A stretch of DNA of 64,000 nucleotides from Gentiana macrophylla (GCA_026214975.1 CM047806.1:104541345-104605344), one strand, 5' to 3'; counted from the first letter of the stretch, positions 32,626-45,716 are shown. Notes: generated by a model from the letters alone, not told the origin. Program-made: numbers and translations.

Positions 32626-32805
32626 AAAACCAAACTGAAAACCGAACCCGTCCAACCAAAAAAAAATTTGTTTTGTTTTTAAGCCAAACCGAAATTCTGT
32701 TGGTTTGGATTGGTTTTTCCATAGTCTTACTTAACCAAACAAAATAGCCAACCCAACATACATCTATCCAAATATATGTTATCTACATATAGATAATAAT
32801 AAACA

Positions 32806-32899
<94 letters not shown>
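32806..32899. repeat. Compound (CA)n(TA)n(TG)n microsatellite
   Basis: About 14 CA, 15 TA and 18 TG repeats follow each other without a break. CA and TG are complementary, so the whole tract is one large palindrome able to fold into a cruciform. Confidence 0.9.
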
Positions 32900-32900
<1 letters not shown>

Positions 32901-33224
32901 CATCTTGGTGCGGATAGTCGTGCATAAGGCGTGCGGTGTATGGGCGTCGTGCGGGCGGGCGAACGTACATATAAACAAGGAGGGCAACTTCCCCTTTAGT
33001 CCAAAAAAACACTACTATACGTGGTGTGTTTTATTTGCCCCCCTTAAAATTTATTTTAACGTATTATTTTCCAACCTTACTTAAGATCTAGCGTCCTCCA
33101 TCGCATAAAGGCGGCAGGCATGCGGTGGGCGTCTGCACATCTGATCGTCGTGTGTGGCGGGTGGATAGAAGAGGTATCCGTAAAAAAAAATTCAATGTAA
33201 TTGTTTTCCACGGTGTTCAACAAA

Positions 33225-33345
33225 TTTTCCTATAGATAAAATGTAGAATTTTTTTTTCTTTTAATGGGGTCCGTATTTTACCCCTTCTTTTTAATGGGGT
33301 CCGTGGACCCAATTGAATATATGTAGCTAAGCCCCTGGAGGCGTG
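33225..33345. repeat. Remnant with GGGGTCCGTGG / CCCCTGG ends
   Basis: The phrase AATGGGGTCCGT occurs twice (near 33264 and 33292), followed by GACCCAATTGAATATATG and GCCCCTGG. It resembles 6490-6545 and interrupts the array spacer. Transposon class unknown. Confidence 0.35.
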
Positions 33346-33555
33346 CGGTGTGCATGCGTGTCTGTGTTTTATTGCAAATAATATAACTTAACCGATCTAA
33401 AACCAAACCGATCCAAATCATTAGTTTTCATAGTGTTTTGATTTGGTTTGGGTTACATTTATTACAATCCAAACTGACTTATACTGCATAACAATCCGAA
33501 CCAAACCAAACCAAGCTATGCATTTTCCCGCCCTTGCCCTCAAGAAGGATTTCAA

Positions 33556-34115
33556 TTGTTATTCCACTATGTACATCTTTATAGCCTTATTCAAGTCGTC
33601 ATAAGTGACCCACATGTTGTGGAATGTTGCCATCAACGGAGAAAGTACAATTCCATGTGGGGTCAAAGATTCTCACTTACAAATCGAACCCCATTAATAT
33701 CGATCATCAGGGTCAAAGGCTTGTTTATACATATCAAACACAATGGAAATGATCTTGTAAGTAGAGCTGCCGTCTGTGAGGCCTTCAGGAGGGGTGTGGT
33801 TTTGGGACAATATATATTGATGAGAATATGTATTAAACGACACCACCTGATATACATTGGGATTGTTAGTATCTTCCTAGATTTTAAAAGGTCTATGAAA
33901 GAAAAATCTACCGGAGCGATTGGTTAACGGGATAAGGTAACTTGAGAGGGAGTCACGACTCGTGAGTGGTCTCAAAGGCTCCATTGTTGTAGGTTGCGGA
34001 GCCTTTAAAATCAAATCGATCTTTAATGTTTGAACCGTAAGAATTATCATATCTTATGTTGAAAATTTCAAGACATTGAGCTAGAAATTTCTAGCATTAT
34101 GCTTCTTTTTTCCAT
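33556..34115 (-). pseudogene. L-type lectin domain pseudogene, unit 1
   Basis: The minus strand starts at an ATG (34115) with the unit-typical signal-peptide region. Part of the lectin N-terminal half follows, then the HNGNDL/FDM-type middle part and the end near 33560. About 80 bp between the N-terminal sheets and the NKIVAIEFDT motif are deleted, and there are frame breaks. The corresponding kinase piece is at 7956-8163, beyond copia-1. A TATA-like TATAAATAG lies about 110 bp upstream (near 34226). Confidence 0.75.
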
Positions 34116-34368
34116 TTGTGAAGAGTGATGAAGGAATTTTTGTTGTAACAAGAAAAAAGACAGCTTAGAATAAAAATGATCATCTTTGAGATAGTAGGAA
34201 GAGTTATGTTTTCGATCCTTACCTAGGCTATTTATAGATTATAAATGAAGTAGGAAGATAAAACAAAACATACTATAATCAGAATATCAATAAGAGTATG
34301 AATACAAACATAAATACCGTAGAAAGCTTGCTATTATCGTAAGCTTGCAAAAAAAAAATCATCAAGAC

Positions 34369-34599
34369 CTATATGCTTTCCCTTAATAGACATTTGACGA
34401 CATTTTCTGTATTATCATTTAATAGCATGCCGTAATAGACTACCCCAACACCCTCATGTCCAAGATTGTTCTTATCATCAAAATTATTGGTAGCCTCCTT
34501 CAACAACCTATAATCATTTTCTTTTGAGTTTCCAGGCAAGTTCGTGAGTGCCCTGTTGATGGTTGATAATGTACGTCTCATTAAACTTGTACACACCAT
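34369..34599 (-). pseudogene. Kinase N-lobe fragment of a lectin receptor kinase (best preserved)
   Basis: A 76-codon minus-strand frame: [33 protein letters not shown] and GVVYYGMLL. This matches the juxtamembrane and first kinase strands of L-type lectin receptor kinases, which typically have a PGTPREF..ELKKATNNF pattern before LGQGGFGVVY. The glycine loop is degraded (LGHEGVGVVY, second Gly replaced by Glu). The frame stops soon after the position of the ATP-binding Lys (VVKCLL), so no catalytic loop remains. It belongs to the unit whose lectin half is 35926-36581. Confidence 0.8.
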
Positions 34600-34776
34600 T
34601 CGCCTTTTATGCTCATTATATCAAATCCAAACTCCTATCCGAAACAAACTAAAACAAGAACACAAACTCCGTCTATGACAACTTTCACCCATGTTACATG
34701 GGTGAGCGAAAAAAACCAATCAACCCGAAACAAACTGAAACCGAACCGATCAATCCAAAAAAACCATGCCAATTGA

Positions 34777-34811
<35 letters not shown>

Positions 34812-34946
34812 CCAAACCGAAACTCTGTTGGTTGGATTGGTTTTCCCATAGTCTTAACCAAACCAAAGAACAAACCCCAACATACATATATCCAAATATA
34901 TTTTATCCACATATAAATAATTATCAATGCCTTGCATGTATGCTAC

Positions 34947-34950
<4 letters not shown>

Positions 34951-35005
<55 letters not shown>

Positions 35006-35031
35006 CTGTGTGTGTGTGTGTGTGTGTGTGT
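34951..35031. repeat. Compound (CA)n(TA)n(TG)n microsatellite, second copy
   Basis: Same palindromic arrangement as 32806-32899, at the equivalent place in the next unit: CA to 34987, TA to 35006, then TG. Confidence 0.9.
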
Positions 35032-35925
35032 ACACGTATGTGCGTGTTCATGAGGGTGCGAGTAGGCGGGCGGGCGGCAAGCGAGGGGTATAAAGGCGAT
35101 GTACGGCTGGCGTGTGGCTGTCGTGCGGTGTATGGCGTCGTGCGGAAGGCGTGTGGTAGGTGTGCAGGGTATGGGTGTCGTGTGGGCGGGCGGATGGGCA
35201 TACATACATAGGCAGACGTACATATAACCAATAAGGGACAGCTTCCCATTTTAGTTCGAAAAAAACACTACTATATGCATGGAGTGTTTAATTTGCCCCC
35301 CTTAATTTTTTTATTATGACGTATCATAGTACAACCTTACCCTAGATTTTGCGTCCACCATTGCATAAAGGTGGCAGGCGTGCGGTGGGCGTGTGGTGCA
35401 CGGGCGTCGTGTGGGCGGTAGACGGGCATACATGTGGTGTGCCGTGTGCATGCGTGTGTGTATTAATGCATGGCGTATTTGTCTTGTACTTCTTACCTTT
35501 ATAAGTTTGAGACTATAAAAGTTACACTATTACCTAACGTTAAATTTTCTATAAAACAATATAAAAAAAAGAAGAGAGAAACCTACAAGTAATTCATATA
35601 ACCAAAGTTTCTAAATTGTGATACCATTATAAGTTTGAGAAACTTCAAAAGTTACACTATTTACCTAAAAATGTATATAACCGCTTGCAACCCGAAACAA
35701 ACCAAACCAATCTAAAACCAAACCGATCCAAACCATTGGATTTCATAGTGTTTTGGTTTGGGATGGGTTACATTTATTACGAACCAAAGTGACTTATACT
35801 GGGGAAAAATCCTAACAAATCCAAACCAAACCGAACCAAGCTATGCATTTGCCAGCCCTTGCCCTCGGGAAGGATGTAAGCTCAATAGAGCTAGGCCAGT
35901 GTGGTGTAAAAACATTTGATGTATC

Positions 35926-36581
35926 TTATTCCACCATGTACATGCTAACGGCCTTATTTAAGTCGTCATAAGTGACCCATACATTGTGGAATGTTTCCAC
36001 CAATGAAGAAAGAACAATTCCATGTTTGGTCAATGATTCCGACTTTACATATCGAACACGGTTAATATCAAACCCCGCATGGTTATCATCAGGGTCAAAG
36101 GCTTGTTTATATTTATCAAACTCAATGGAAACGATCTTGTTAGTTGAGTTTCCGTCTGCAGTGGAATTGGTCAATACAAGAAATTCACCATAACTATTTG
36201 TGGGTGATGAATTATGCGGAGCAATAATAAAAAAGTGAGGCCTTCAATTTGGGGTGTCATTTTTGGGACGATACATATTGATGAGAAAATATGTATCAAA
36301 GGATACCACCGAGATACATTGGGATTGTTAGTATCTTCCATGACTTTAAAAAGACTTCGGAAAGAAAATCTACCGGAGCTATTGGTTAACGGGACAAGGT
36401 TGGTGTCAGGAGTGATTTCAAAGGCTCTATTACAGTAGGTTGCGGAGCCTTTAAAATCAAATCGATTTTTAATTTTGAACCAAGAATTACCGTATCCTAT
36501 CTTGAAAATTTCAAGACATTGACCTAAGAACATGGATTGCAGAAAGCATAAAATTTCAAGCATTATGCTTCTTTTTTCCAT
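35926..36581 (-). pseudogene. L-type lectin domain pseudogene, unit 2
   Basis: ATG at 36581 gives MEKRSIMLEILCFLQSMFLG, a signal-peptide-like start. The lectin body follows: NRFDFKGSATYCNRAFEITP, LTNSSGRFSFRS, then frame breaks near 36250 and 36175, then NKIVSIEFDKYKQAFDPDD and NHAGFDINRVRYVKS in 36174-35926, the legume-lectin metal-binding and beta-chain signature region. The domain stops at WVTYDDLNKA, before the last strands. A TATA box (CTATAAATAG) lies at 36676-36685. Confidence 0.83.
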
Positions 36582-36675
36582 TTGTGAAGGGTGATAAAAG
36601 AATTCTTGTTTAAACAAGAAAACTTATGTTTGAGATAGTAGGAAGAGTTATGTTTTCAAACCTTAATTACCTCAG

Positions 36676-36685
36676 CTATTTATAG
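36676..36685 (-). promoter_or_regulatory. TATA box of lectin unit 2
   Basis: CTATAAATAG on the minus strand, about 95 bp upstream of the ATG. Equivalent boxes occur near 34226, 40778 and 59177. Unit 5 has a mutated version (CTAAAAATAG, near 42768). Unit 3 has lost it through a short deletion. Confidence 0.55.
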
Positions 36686-36769
36686 ATTATGTGAAGTAGG
36701 AAGGTAAAACAAAACATACTATAAATAAGAGTATGAATACAAAACGAAATACTGCAGAAAGGGAAGTAA

Positions 36770-36910
36770 GATTGTTCTTATCATTAAAGTAATTGGTAGC
36801 CTCCTTCAACAAACTATAATCATGTTCTTTTTAGTTTCCAGGCAAGTTTGTGAGTGCCCAGTTGATGGTTGATATTGTACGTCTCATTAAACCTATACAT
36901 ACCATTCGCG
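36770..36910 (-). pseudogene. Kinase-side fragment, unit 3
   Basis: The minus strand encodes [19 protein letters not shown] and, after a frame break, a YSLLKEATNYFNDKNNL-like stretch. It ends at the same point as the other units, just before the glycine loop. Confidence 0.68.
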
Positions 36911-36924
36911 TTTTATGCTCATTA

Positions 36925-37035
<111 letters not shown>

Positions 37036-38008
37036 ATGCATGTGAGTGTGTGTAATATGTATGTGTGTGAGTGTTCATGTGGTTGCAGCAGTAGAAGTTG
37101 CGGCGTGCAAAAGGTATACAAGGGACGTGCGATGGGCGTGTGGTGGGCGGGTGTCGTAAGACCTCGTGCGGAAGGCGTGCAACGGGCGAGCGTTGTATGG
37201 GCGTCGTGCGGGCAGGCGAACGGACGCACATATAACCAAAGCGGAGCAACTTCCCATTTGAGTTCAAAAAAACACACTACTATATGCATGGTGTGTTTTA
37301 TTTGCCCCCCCCCCCCCCCCTCCCCCTTAATTTTTTTATTTTGACGTAGCATAGTACAACCTTACCCAAAATTTTGCGTCCACCACTGCATAAAGGTGGC
37401 ATGCGTGCGGTGGGTGTGTGGTGCACGGGCGTCGTGTGGGCGGTTGACGGGCATACATGTGGCGTGCCGTGTGCATGCGTGTGTGTTTTAACGCATATAT
37501 ATATATACACACACATATATATTGCATATATATATATATATATATTGCACGGCGTATTTGTCTTGTAATTCTTACCATAATAAGTTTGAGACTATAAAAG
37601 TTACACTATTACCTAAAATGTTAAATTTTCTATAAAATAATATAAAAACAAAGAAGAGAGAAACCTACAAGAAATTCATATAACCAAAGTTTCTAAAATT
37701 GTGATACCATTATAAGTTTGAGAAACTTCAAAAGTTACACTAGTTACGTAAAACTGTATATAAAACCGCTTGCAACCCGAAACAAACCAAACCAATCTAA
37801 AACCAAACCGATCCAAACCATTGGTTTTCATAGTGTTTTGGTATGGGATGGGTTACATTTATTACGAACCGAAGTGACTTATACTGGGGAAAAATCCTAA
37901 CAAATCCCAACCAAACCGAACCAAGCTATGCATTTGCCATCCCTGGCCCTCGGGAAGGATGTAAGCTCAATAAAGCTAGGCCAGTGTGGTAGGAACATTT
38001 GATGTATC

Positions 38009-38661
38009 TTATTCCACCATGTACTTGTTTACGGCCTTATTTAAGTCGTCATAAGTGACCCATACATTGTGGAATGTTTCCACCAATGGAGAAAGAACAA
38101 TTCGATGTTTGGTCAATGATTCCGACTTTACATATCGAACACGGTTAATATCAAGCCCCGCTATCATCAGGGTCAAAGGCTTGTTTATACATATCAAACT
38201 CAATCGAAACGATCTTGTTAGTTGAGTTGCCGTCTGTGGTGGAATTGGTCAATCCAAGAGATTCACCATAACTGTTTCACGGGTGATGAATTGTCTGGAG
38301 CAATAATCAAAAAGTGAGGCCTTCAGATGAGGTATCGTTTTTGGGACGATACGTATTGATGAGAAAATATATATCAAAGGATACCACCCGAAATACATTG
38401 GGATTGTTAGTATCTTCCCAGATTTTAAAAGGTCTTCGGAAAGAAAATCTTCCGGAGCAACTGGTTAATGGGACAAGGTGGGAGTCAGGAGTGATCTCAA
38501 AGGCTCCATTGCTGTAGGTTGCGAAGCCTTTAAAATCAAATCGATTTTTAATTTTTGAACAAAGAATTACAGTATCCTATCTTGAAAATTTCAAGACATT
38601 GACCTAAGAACATGGATTGTAGAAAGCATAAAATTGCTAGCATTATGCTTCTTTTTTCCAT
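38009..38661 (-). pseudogene. L-type lectin domain pseudogene, unit 3
   Basis: ATG at 38661 with the MEKRSIMLAIL start. The body is like unit 2, but a small deletion removes the codons between FDP and GLDINRV (around 38160-38170), and several frame breaks occur. The last open piece (38203-38009) encodes GLDINRVRYVKSESLTKHRI to the shared end. A deletion upstream removed the TATA box. Confidence 0.8.
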
Positions 38662-38829
38662 TTGTGAAGAGTGATAAAAGAATTCTTGTTTAAACAAGAA
38701 AACTAATGTTTGAGTTAGTAGGAAGAGTTTGTTTTCAAACATTATGTGAAGTAGGAAGGTAAAAGAAAACATACTATAAATAAGAGCATGAATACAAACA
38801 GAAATACTGCAGAAAAGGAAGTAAGATTG

Positions 38830-38975
38830 TTCTTATCATCAAAGTTATTGGTAGCCTTCTTCGACAAACTATAATCATATTCTTTTTACTTTCCAGGCAA
38901 GATTGTGAGTGCCCGGTTGATGGTTGATATTGCACGTCTCATTAAACCTATACACACCATTCGCTTTTTATGCTC
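38830..38975 (-). pseudogene. Kinase-side fragment, unit 4
   Basis: Same juxtamembrane piece as 36770-36910 in the minus orientation, with substitutions and frame breaks. Adjoins a TA microsatellite (38985-39037). Confidence 0.65.
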
Positions 38976-38979
38976 ATTA

Positions 38980-39042
<63 letters not shown>

Positions 39043-39479
39043 TATTAGTATGCATGTGTGTGCGCGTGTGTGCGTGTAATATGTATGTGTGTGTGTTCAT
39101 GTGGGTGCGGACAGTAGGGCTGGCGGCGTGCGAGTAGTATACAAGCGACGTGCGATGGGCGTGTGGAGGGTGGGCCTCGTACGACATCGTGCGGAAGGCG
39201 TGCGCAGTATGGGCGTCGTGCGGGAGGATGCACATATAACCAAGGAGGGGCAACTTATCATTTTAGTTCGGAAAAAACACTACTATATGCATGGTGTGTT
39301 TTATTTGCCCCCTTAATGTTTTTATTTTGCCGTATCATAGTACAACCTTACCGTAGATTTTGCGTCCACCACTGCATAAGGTGACAGGCGTGCGGTGGGC
39401 GTGCGGTGCACGGGCGTCTTGTGGGCGGTAGACTGGCATACATGTGGTCTGCCGTTTGCATACGTGTGTGTTTTAATGC

Positions 39480-39565
<86 letters not shown>

Positions 39566-40026
39566 TTCACAGCGTATTTGTCTTGTACTTCTTACCTTTA
39601 TAAGTTTGAGACTATAAAAGTTTCACTATTACCTAAAATGTTAAATTTTCTATAAAACAATAAAAACAAAGAAGAGAGAGACCTACAAGAAATTCATATA
39701 AGCAAAGTTTCTAAAATTGTGATACCATTATAAGTTTGATAAACTACAAAAGTTACAATATTTGCCTACAAATGTATATAACCGATTTCAACCCGAAACA
39801 TACCAAACCAATCTAAAACCAAACCGATCCAAACCATTGGTTTTCATAGTGTTTTGGTTTGGGATGGGTTACATTTATTATGAACCAATGTGACATATAC
39901 CGGAGGAAAATCCTAACAAATCCAAACCAAACAGAACCAAGCAATGCATTTGCCAGCCCTTGCCCTCAGGAAGGATGTAAGCAGAATAGAGCTAGTTCAG
40001 GGTGGTGTAGGAACATTTGATGTATC

Positions 40027-40686
40027 TTATTCCACCATGTACATGTTTACGGCCATATTTAAGTCGTCATAAGTGATCCATACATTGTGGAATGTTTCCA
40101 CCAATGGAGAAAGAACAATTCTATGTTGGGTCAATGATTCTGACTTTACATATAGAACACGGTAAATATCAAGCCCCGCTTGGTTATCATCAGGGTCAAA
40201 GGCTTGTTTATACGTATCAAACTCAATGGAAATGATCTTGTTAGTTGAGTTGCCATTTGTGGTGGAATTGGTCAATCCAAGAAATTTACCATAACTGTTT
40301 TACAGGTGATGAATTGTCTCGAGAAATAATCAAAAAAGTGAGGCCTTAAGCTGGGGTGTCATTTTTGGGACGATACGTATTGATGAGAAAATATGTATCA
40401 AAGGATACCACCCGAAATACATTGGGATTGTTAGTATCATCCCAGATTTTAAATGGTCTTCGGAAAGAAAGTCTACCGGAGCAATTGGTTAACAGGGCAA
40501 GGTGGGAGTGAGGAGTTATCTCAAAGGCTCCATTGTTGTAGGTTGCGGAGCCTTTAAAACCAAATCGATTTTTAATTTTTGAACCAAGAATTACCGTATC
40601 GTATTTTGAAAATTTCAAGACATTGACCTCAAAACATGGATTGCAGAAAGCCTATAATTGCTAGCATTATGCTTCTTTTTTTCCAT
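40027..40686 (-). pseudogene. L-type lectin domain pseudogene, unit 4
   Basis: From the ATG at 40686. One open piece (40618-40346) covers KIKNRFGFKGSATYNNGAFE, LTNCSGRLSFRRPFKIWDD and NTYRPKND; a second (40275-40027) covers NKIISIEFDTYKQAFDPDD and QAGLDIYRVLYVKS to the shared end. In the second piece, the position that is His in units 2, 5 and 6 (DDNHAG) is Gln (DDNQAG). A frame break lies between them near 40320. Confidence 0.8.
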
Positions 40687-40879
40687 TTGTGAAGAGTGAT
40701 GAAAGAATTCTAGTTTAAACAAGAAAACTTATGTTTGAGATAGTAGGAAGAGTTTGTTTTCAAACCTTAATTACCTCGGCTATTTATAGATTATGTGAAG
40801 TAGGAAGGTAAAACAAAACATACTATAAATAAGAGTATGAATACAAACAGAAATACTACAGAAAGGGAAGTAAGATTGT

Positions 40880-41125
<246 letters not shown>

Positions 41126-42043
41126 ATGTGTATGTAATATGTATGTGTGTGTGTGTTCATGTGGGTGCGGACAGTAGGTTTGGTGGCGTGCGAGGGTTAT
41201 ACAAGCGACGTGCAATGGGCGTTTGGTGGGCGGTAAATGCGACATCGTGCGGAAGGCGTCTGCGACAGCGTCTTATTTGCGCGCACGGGGTGTCATCTTT
41301 GTGAGCGACGGACGCACATATAACCAAGGAGGGGCAACTTCCCATTTTAGTTCAAAAAAAAAATAGTACTATATGCATGGTGTGTTTTATTTGGCCCCCC
41401 TCCCCTTAATTTTTTTATTTCGATGTATCATAGTACAACCTTACCCTAGATTTTTCATCCACCACTGCATAAAGGTGGCAGGCGTGCGGTGGGCGTGTGG
41501 TGCACGGGCGTCGTGTGGGCGGTAGACGGGCTTACATGTGGCGTGCCATGTGCATGCGTGTGTGTTTTAATGCATATATATATACACGGCGTATTTGTCT
41601 TGTACTTCTAACCTTTATAAGTTTGAGATTATAAAAGTTACACTATTACCTAAAATGGTAAATTTTCTATAAAACAATATAAAAACAAAGAAGAGAGAGA
41701 CCTACAAGAAATTCATATAAACAAAGTTTCTAAAATTGTGATACCATTATAAGTTTGGGAAACTTCAAAAGTTACATATTTACCTAAAAATGTACATAAC
41801 CGCTTGCAATCCAAAACAAACCAAACAAATCTAAAACCAAACCGATCCAAACCATTTGTTTTCATAGTGTTTTGGTTTGGGATGGGTTACATTTATTACG
41901 AACTAGAGTGACTTATACTGGGGAAAATCCTAACAAATCCAAATCAAACCGAACCAAGCTACGCATTTGCCAGCCCTTGCCCTCGGGAAGGATGTAAGCA
42001 CAAAAGAGCTAGGCCAGTGTGGTGTAGGAACATTTGATGTATC

Positions 42044-42674
42044 TTATTCCACCATGTACATGTTTACGGCCTTATTTAAGTTGTCATAAGTGACCCATAC
42101 ATTGTGGAATGTTTCCACCAATGGAGGAAGAACAATTCCATGTTTGGTCAATGATTCCGACTTTACATATCGAACATGGTTAATATCAAGCCCCGCATGG
42201 TTATCATCAGGGTCAAAGGCTTGTTTATCTATACGTATCAAACTCAATGGCAACGATCTTGTTAGTTGAGTTGTCTTCTGTGGTGGAATTGGTCAATCCA
42301 AGAAATTCACCATAACTGTTTGACGGGTGATGAATTGTCTGGAGCAATAATAAAAAAAGTGAGGCCTTCAGCTGACGTGTTGCTTTTGGGACGATACGTA
42401 TTGATGAGAAAATATGTATCCAAGGATACCACCCGAAATACATTGGGATCGTTAGTATCTTCCCTGATTTTAAAAGGTCTTCGGAAAGAAAATCTACCGG
42501 AGCAATTGGTTAACGGGACAAGGTGGGAGTCCGGAGTGATCTCAAAGGCTCCATTGCTGTAGGTTGCGGAGCCTTTAAAATCTACCGTATCCTATCTTGA
42601 AAATTTCAAGACATTGACCTAAGAACATGGATTGCGAAAGCATAAAATTGCTAGCATTATGCTTCTTTTTCCAT
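42044..42674 (-). pseudogene. L-type lectin domain pseudogene, unit 5
   Basis: From the ATG at 42674. A deletion removes the NRFDFKG start of the lectin body near 42580. The middle part is split between frames. The last piece keeps NHAGLDINHVRYVKSESLTK to the shared end. Its TATA box is mutated. Confidence 0.78.
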
Positions 42675-42849
42675 TTGTGCAAAGTGATGAGCAATTATTG
42701 TTTAAACAAGAAAACTTATGTTTGAGATAGTAGGAAGAGTTATGTTTTCAAACCTTAATTACCTCGGCTATTTTTAGATTATGTGAAGTAGGAAGGTAAA
42801 ACAAAACATACTACAAATAAGAGTATGAATACAAACAGAAATATTGCAG

Positions 42850-43010
42850 AAAGGGAAGTAAGATTTTTCTTATCATCAAAGTTATTGGTAGCCTCCTTCA
42901 ACAAACAATAATCATATTCTTTTTAGTTTCTAGGCAAGTTTGTGAGTGCCCGGTGGATGGTTGATATTGTACGTCTCGTTTAACCTATACACACCATTCG
43001 CTTTTTATGC
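42850..43010 (-). pseudogene. Kinase-side fragment, unit 6
   Basis: As in the other units. Its spacer continues to 43064, is interrupted by Athila-B, resumes at 52390, is interrupted by the 5 kb orphan segment and resumes at 57873 towards lectin unit 6. Confidence 0.62.
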
Positions 43011-43012
43011 TC

Positions 43013-43054
<42 letters not shown>

Positions 43055-43713
43055 TGTGTGCGCGTGGTCGCATGTAAGTCACTAACATCGATATGACTAG
43101 CAAGTATACTAGGTACATCGTAGTATATCAAGGGCGAATTAAGGTCGATCCCACAGAGACAATGCAACTTTAAGTATAAGCGATTCTATCCTAATTAAGA
43201 AGACACATATAGGTGGTCATTGACCAACAATAAACATGAAAGAAACTTGGTATTCCTCCCCCTCTTCCCACCGATCTACTAACTTGGATTAGTTAATCTT
43301 TATATTTACTTCCCCACATAATTTTTCTTAAATTAATCGAACGAGCTTTTAATTTAGATTTAAGTTACGGGTGTAACTCCTAACCCTATCTACTCCGACC
43401 ATGGTAGTAGACAATCTATATGTAGGCTACCCTCCTTAATTGGTCTGTAATAGCCCATACGCATAAAGAACTAGAAATTCCGATATCGAGCGCTAACTCA
43501 TACCGCTAACCCGCATAGAAAGCTGTCGACACTAATCAGCACGTTCCTAGGGTCCATCAAGACATTGTCTGAACTAACACTTCACCTTGCAAGTTCTTCG
43601 TGTTAATTTATGAGTACAATAAAGCGATTGGCAGATCTAACCTACTTTTAATTAAACTGTTGATCAAGCGTGGTGGCGTGAATCCTCCGGATTAAGTTTC
43701 CTAAATTTTGCCT

Positions 43714-43743
43714 CGGTAAACCGGTATATTGCGCGGTTTACGG
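43714..43743 (-). promoter_or_regulatory. Palindrome pair in Athila-B 3' LTR (a)
   Basis: CGGTAAACCGG at 43714 and CGGTTTACGG at 43734, starts 20 bp apart. In the other LTR the pair is at 51614/51635. Confidence 0.55.
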
Positions 43744-44155
43744 GATCAGCTTTTCTTAATTCCGGATCTACATTGCTCAAATACGATTAATCTAAGTAAA
43801 TCATGGGGTTGTTAAGCATGCAGATTAACTAAAACACATAAATACGATTAGATCTACCATATTGAAGACAAAAAGGAACGTTCAAAGCTTCATACCTTCA
43901 ACAATGGAGATCTGGCTCGATCCACTCAAGCTAGAGATGGTGAAAAAGGGAAGGAAACCATAAAATAACTCCTCAAAAGCTTAGAATAATTTTATTTCAT
44001 CAAATTGTATAATGAATTATGTAAAACTTATGAACAACTATGTAGTAATCTGTTGATGCCGCTTTATATAGATTCAATAGCCGACTTATGACTTATAGAG
44101 ACCCTAACCGACCTTGTAGATGCGGCAGAATCAATTTTGTGTCTCTCAAGGCTCT

Positions 44156-44186
44156 CGGTTTACCGGCCCTAGTCCACGGTAACCGG
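44156..44186 (-). promoter_or_regulatory. Palindrome pair in Athila-B 3' LTR (b)
   Basis: CGGTTTACCGG at 44156 and CGGTAACCGG at 44177, starts 21 bp apart. In the other LTR the pair is at 52053/52074. Confidence 0.55.
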
Positions 44187-44494
44187 GCTCACTTTTCTTC
44201 TTTTTCTTCAGTGGATCCCTTCTTGGACTTCTTTTACTTGGCTCAACATGCTTCCTTTGATCCAGATCCATTCTCCAATGCTCTAGATTCGGTACATCCT
44301 GTAAAACATGCAAAACGAGGCAAAACAGTACCAAATCTTCGGGAAAATAACACAGATGCAAAATTACGATCCTAGAATCATACACATAGCATTTAACACA
44401 TTTTCCATGTAATAACGAGCCTACCTATCCTCTCTTTGAGCAGAATTTGGGGTGAATAAAGGTATAAATAATGGTACCATTTAGAGCATTATCA

Positions 44495-45716
44495 ACTACC
44501 TCTCACTTAGCTTTGATCGTCTCGAGCAACAAGGCAAAAAGAAAACAACATCCTGATCAATATACAAGTTAAATAAAAATAACTATGCCTCACAATGTCA
44601 AGATCAAGATCATGCCACTCATATCCATCAGTAACGCATTAAACACTATTCACACCATGAGCCAATGTGTGTGTGCAATAACTTTCACAACCGCTTAGTA
44701 ATGCAGACAATCTCACATTACGTCAATCCGTAGTCGAACTAACCAGTCTCGACATGTTATTTATTAATCAAATTAGCTGGAAAGGCGGATCAAGAACCGA
44801 GTAGTACTCTTAGTCTCACGTTTATCAGTCTATGGAAAAGTCGTGCGTCTTACGCTCCATCGACTCAATTTTTGCAAAAGAGAATATAGATGTAAATATT
44901 TCAATGCACTTCTCTTTCTTGGGAGGTGAACTCTCATTGATTTATTTATCCTCACGGTCTCACTCTAGATAAACTACCAAATCCGAAATTCCTTTGACCT
45001 TATTAGCGTTGGTGGAACATAATTCGGGATAAAGCCAGGGTCAACTCTAGTCAAAGAAATATGCTATCGACTACACACCAAGGAAAGTGAGTTATACGTG
45101 CTTAAAATTGATGGCTCACAACAGAATATGCGCTTAATACGCCACTACTTCAGAAGTGGGCACTTACTTTACTTGTACATCGTGGAGCAAAGATGGAATC
45201 AATTAACTCAAAAAGATCAAAGATGTCATATTTTTTTGAAATTATGTCGAAATGAATCAAAATCTATGTGGTGAATAGTGCATCAAAGAGAATCAAGATA
45301 ATCACGCAATTAACGGAATATAATGCTAAGAAGCTAAGTGACGTCCCTTACCCCCCCCCCCCCCCCGCTTAATCAAAACATTGTCCCCAATGTGTAAGAT
45401 GAAAAAGTTAAAACGAAAAGTAACTTAGCTTCGTTAAGGGTGGAGCCAAAGAAGAATTGGATTGTCGTATAATCCGATGGGCGAATGTAAGTATTCCGTG
45501 AAGAATCTGCGCTATGTATCTCAAACAAACCATGAAGAATTGTGGTGAAAAGAAACTGTATAGTAATCGTGCGGCAGTAAAGGAGAAAATAAATTAACTC
45601 CAAACAATTTAAGCCGTCAAAAGCATTATATTAATAAAATTCTGCTACATATACTATATAGTAAAGAAAAATAAAAATAAGAAACTGGAAAATAACAACA
45701 ATCAAAAGAAAGAAAT
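44495..45716 (-). other. Athila-B 3' non-coding region
   Basis: No recognisable gene. A purine-rich stretch on the minus strand next to the LTR (GTGAGAGGTAG) is the likely polypurine tract. There is a C homopolymer of about 16 at 45351-45366. Confidence 0.5.

Larger units (their letters stand above)
43065..44494 (-). repeat. 3' LTR of Athila-B
   Basis: Matches 50970-52389 along its length, with scattered differences and small indels, clearly more diverged than the copia LTR pairs. Contains palindrome pairs at 43714/43734 and 44156/44177. Confidence 0.88.

Noticed and set aside
44088..44375. 95-codon ORF in the left Athila-B LTR
   Set aside because: It lies wholly in an LTR, is not preserved in the other LTR and has no known domain.
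45351..45366. C homopolymer as a functional G-quadruplex element
   Set aside because: Single homopolymers of similar length occur at 37306-37321 and 52657-52673 in spacers. They are probably slippage products, and no structured G-tract spacing is seen.
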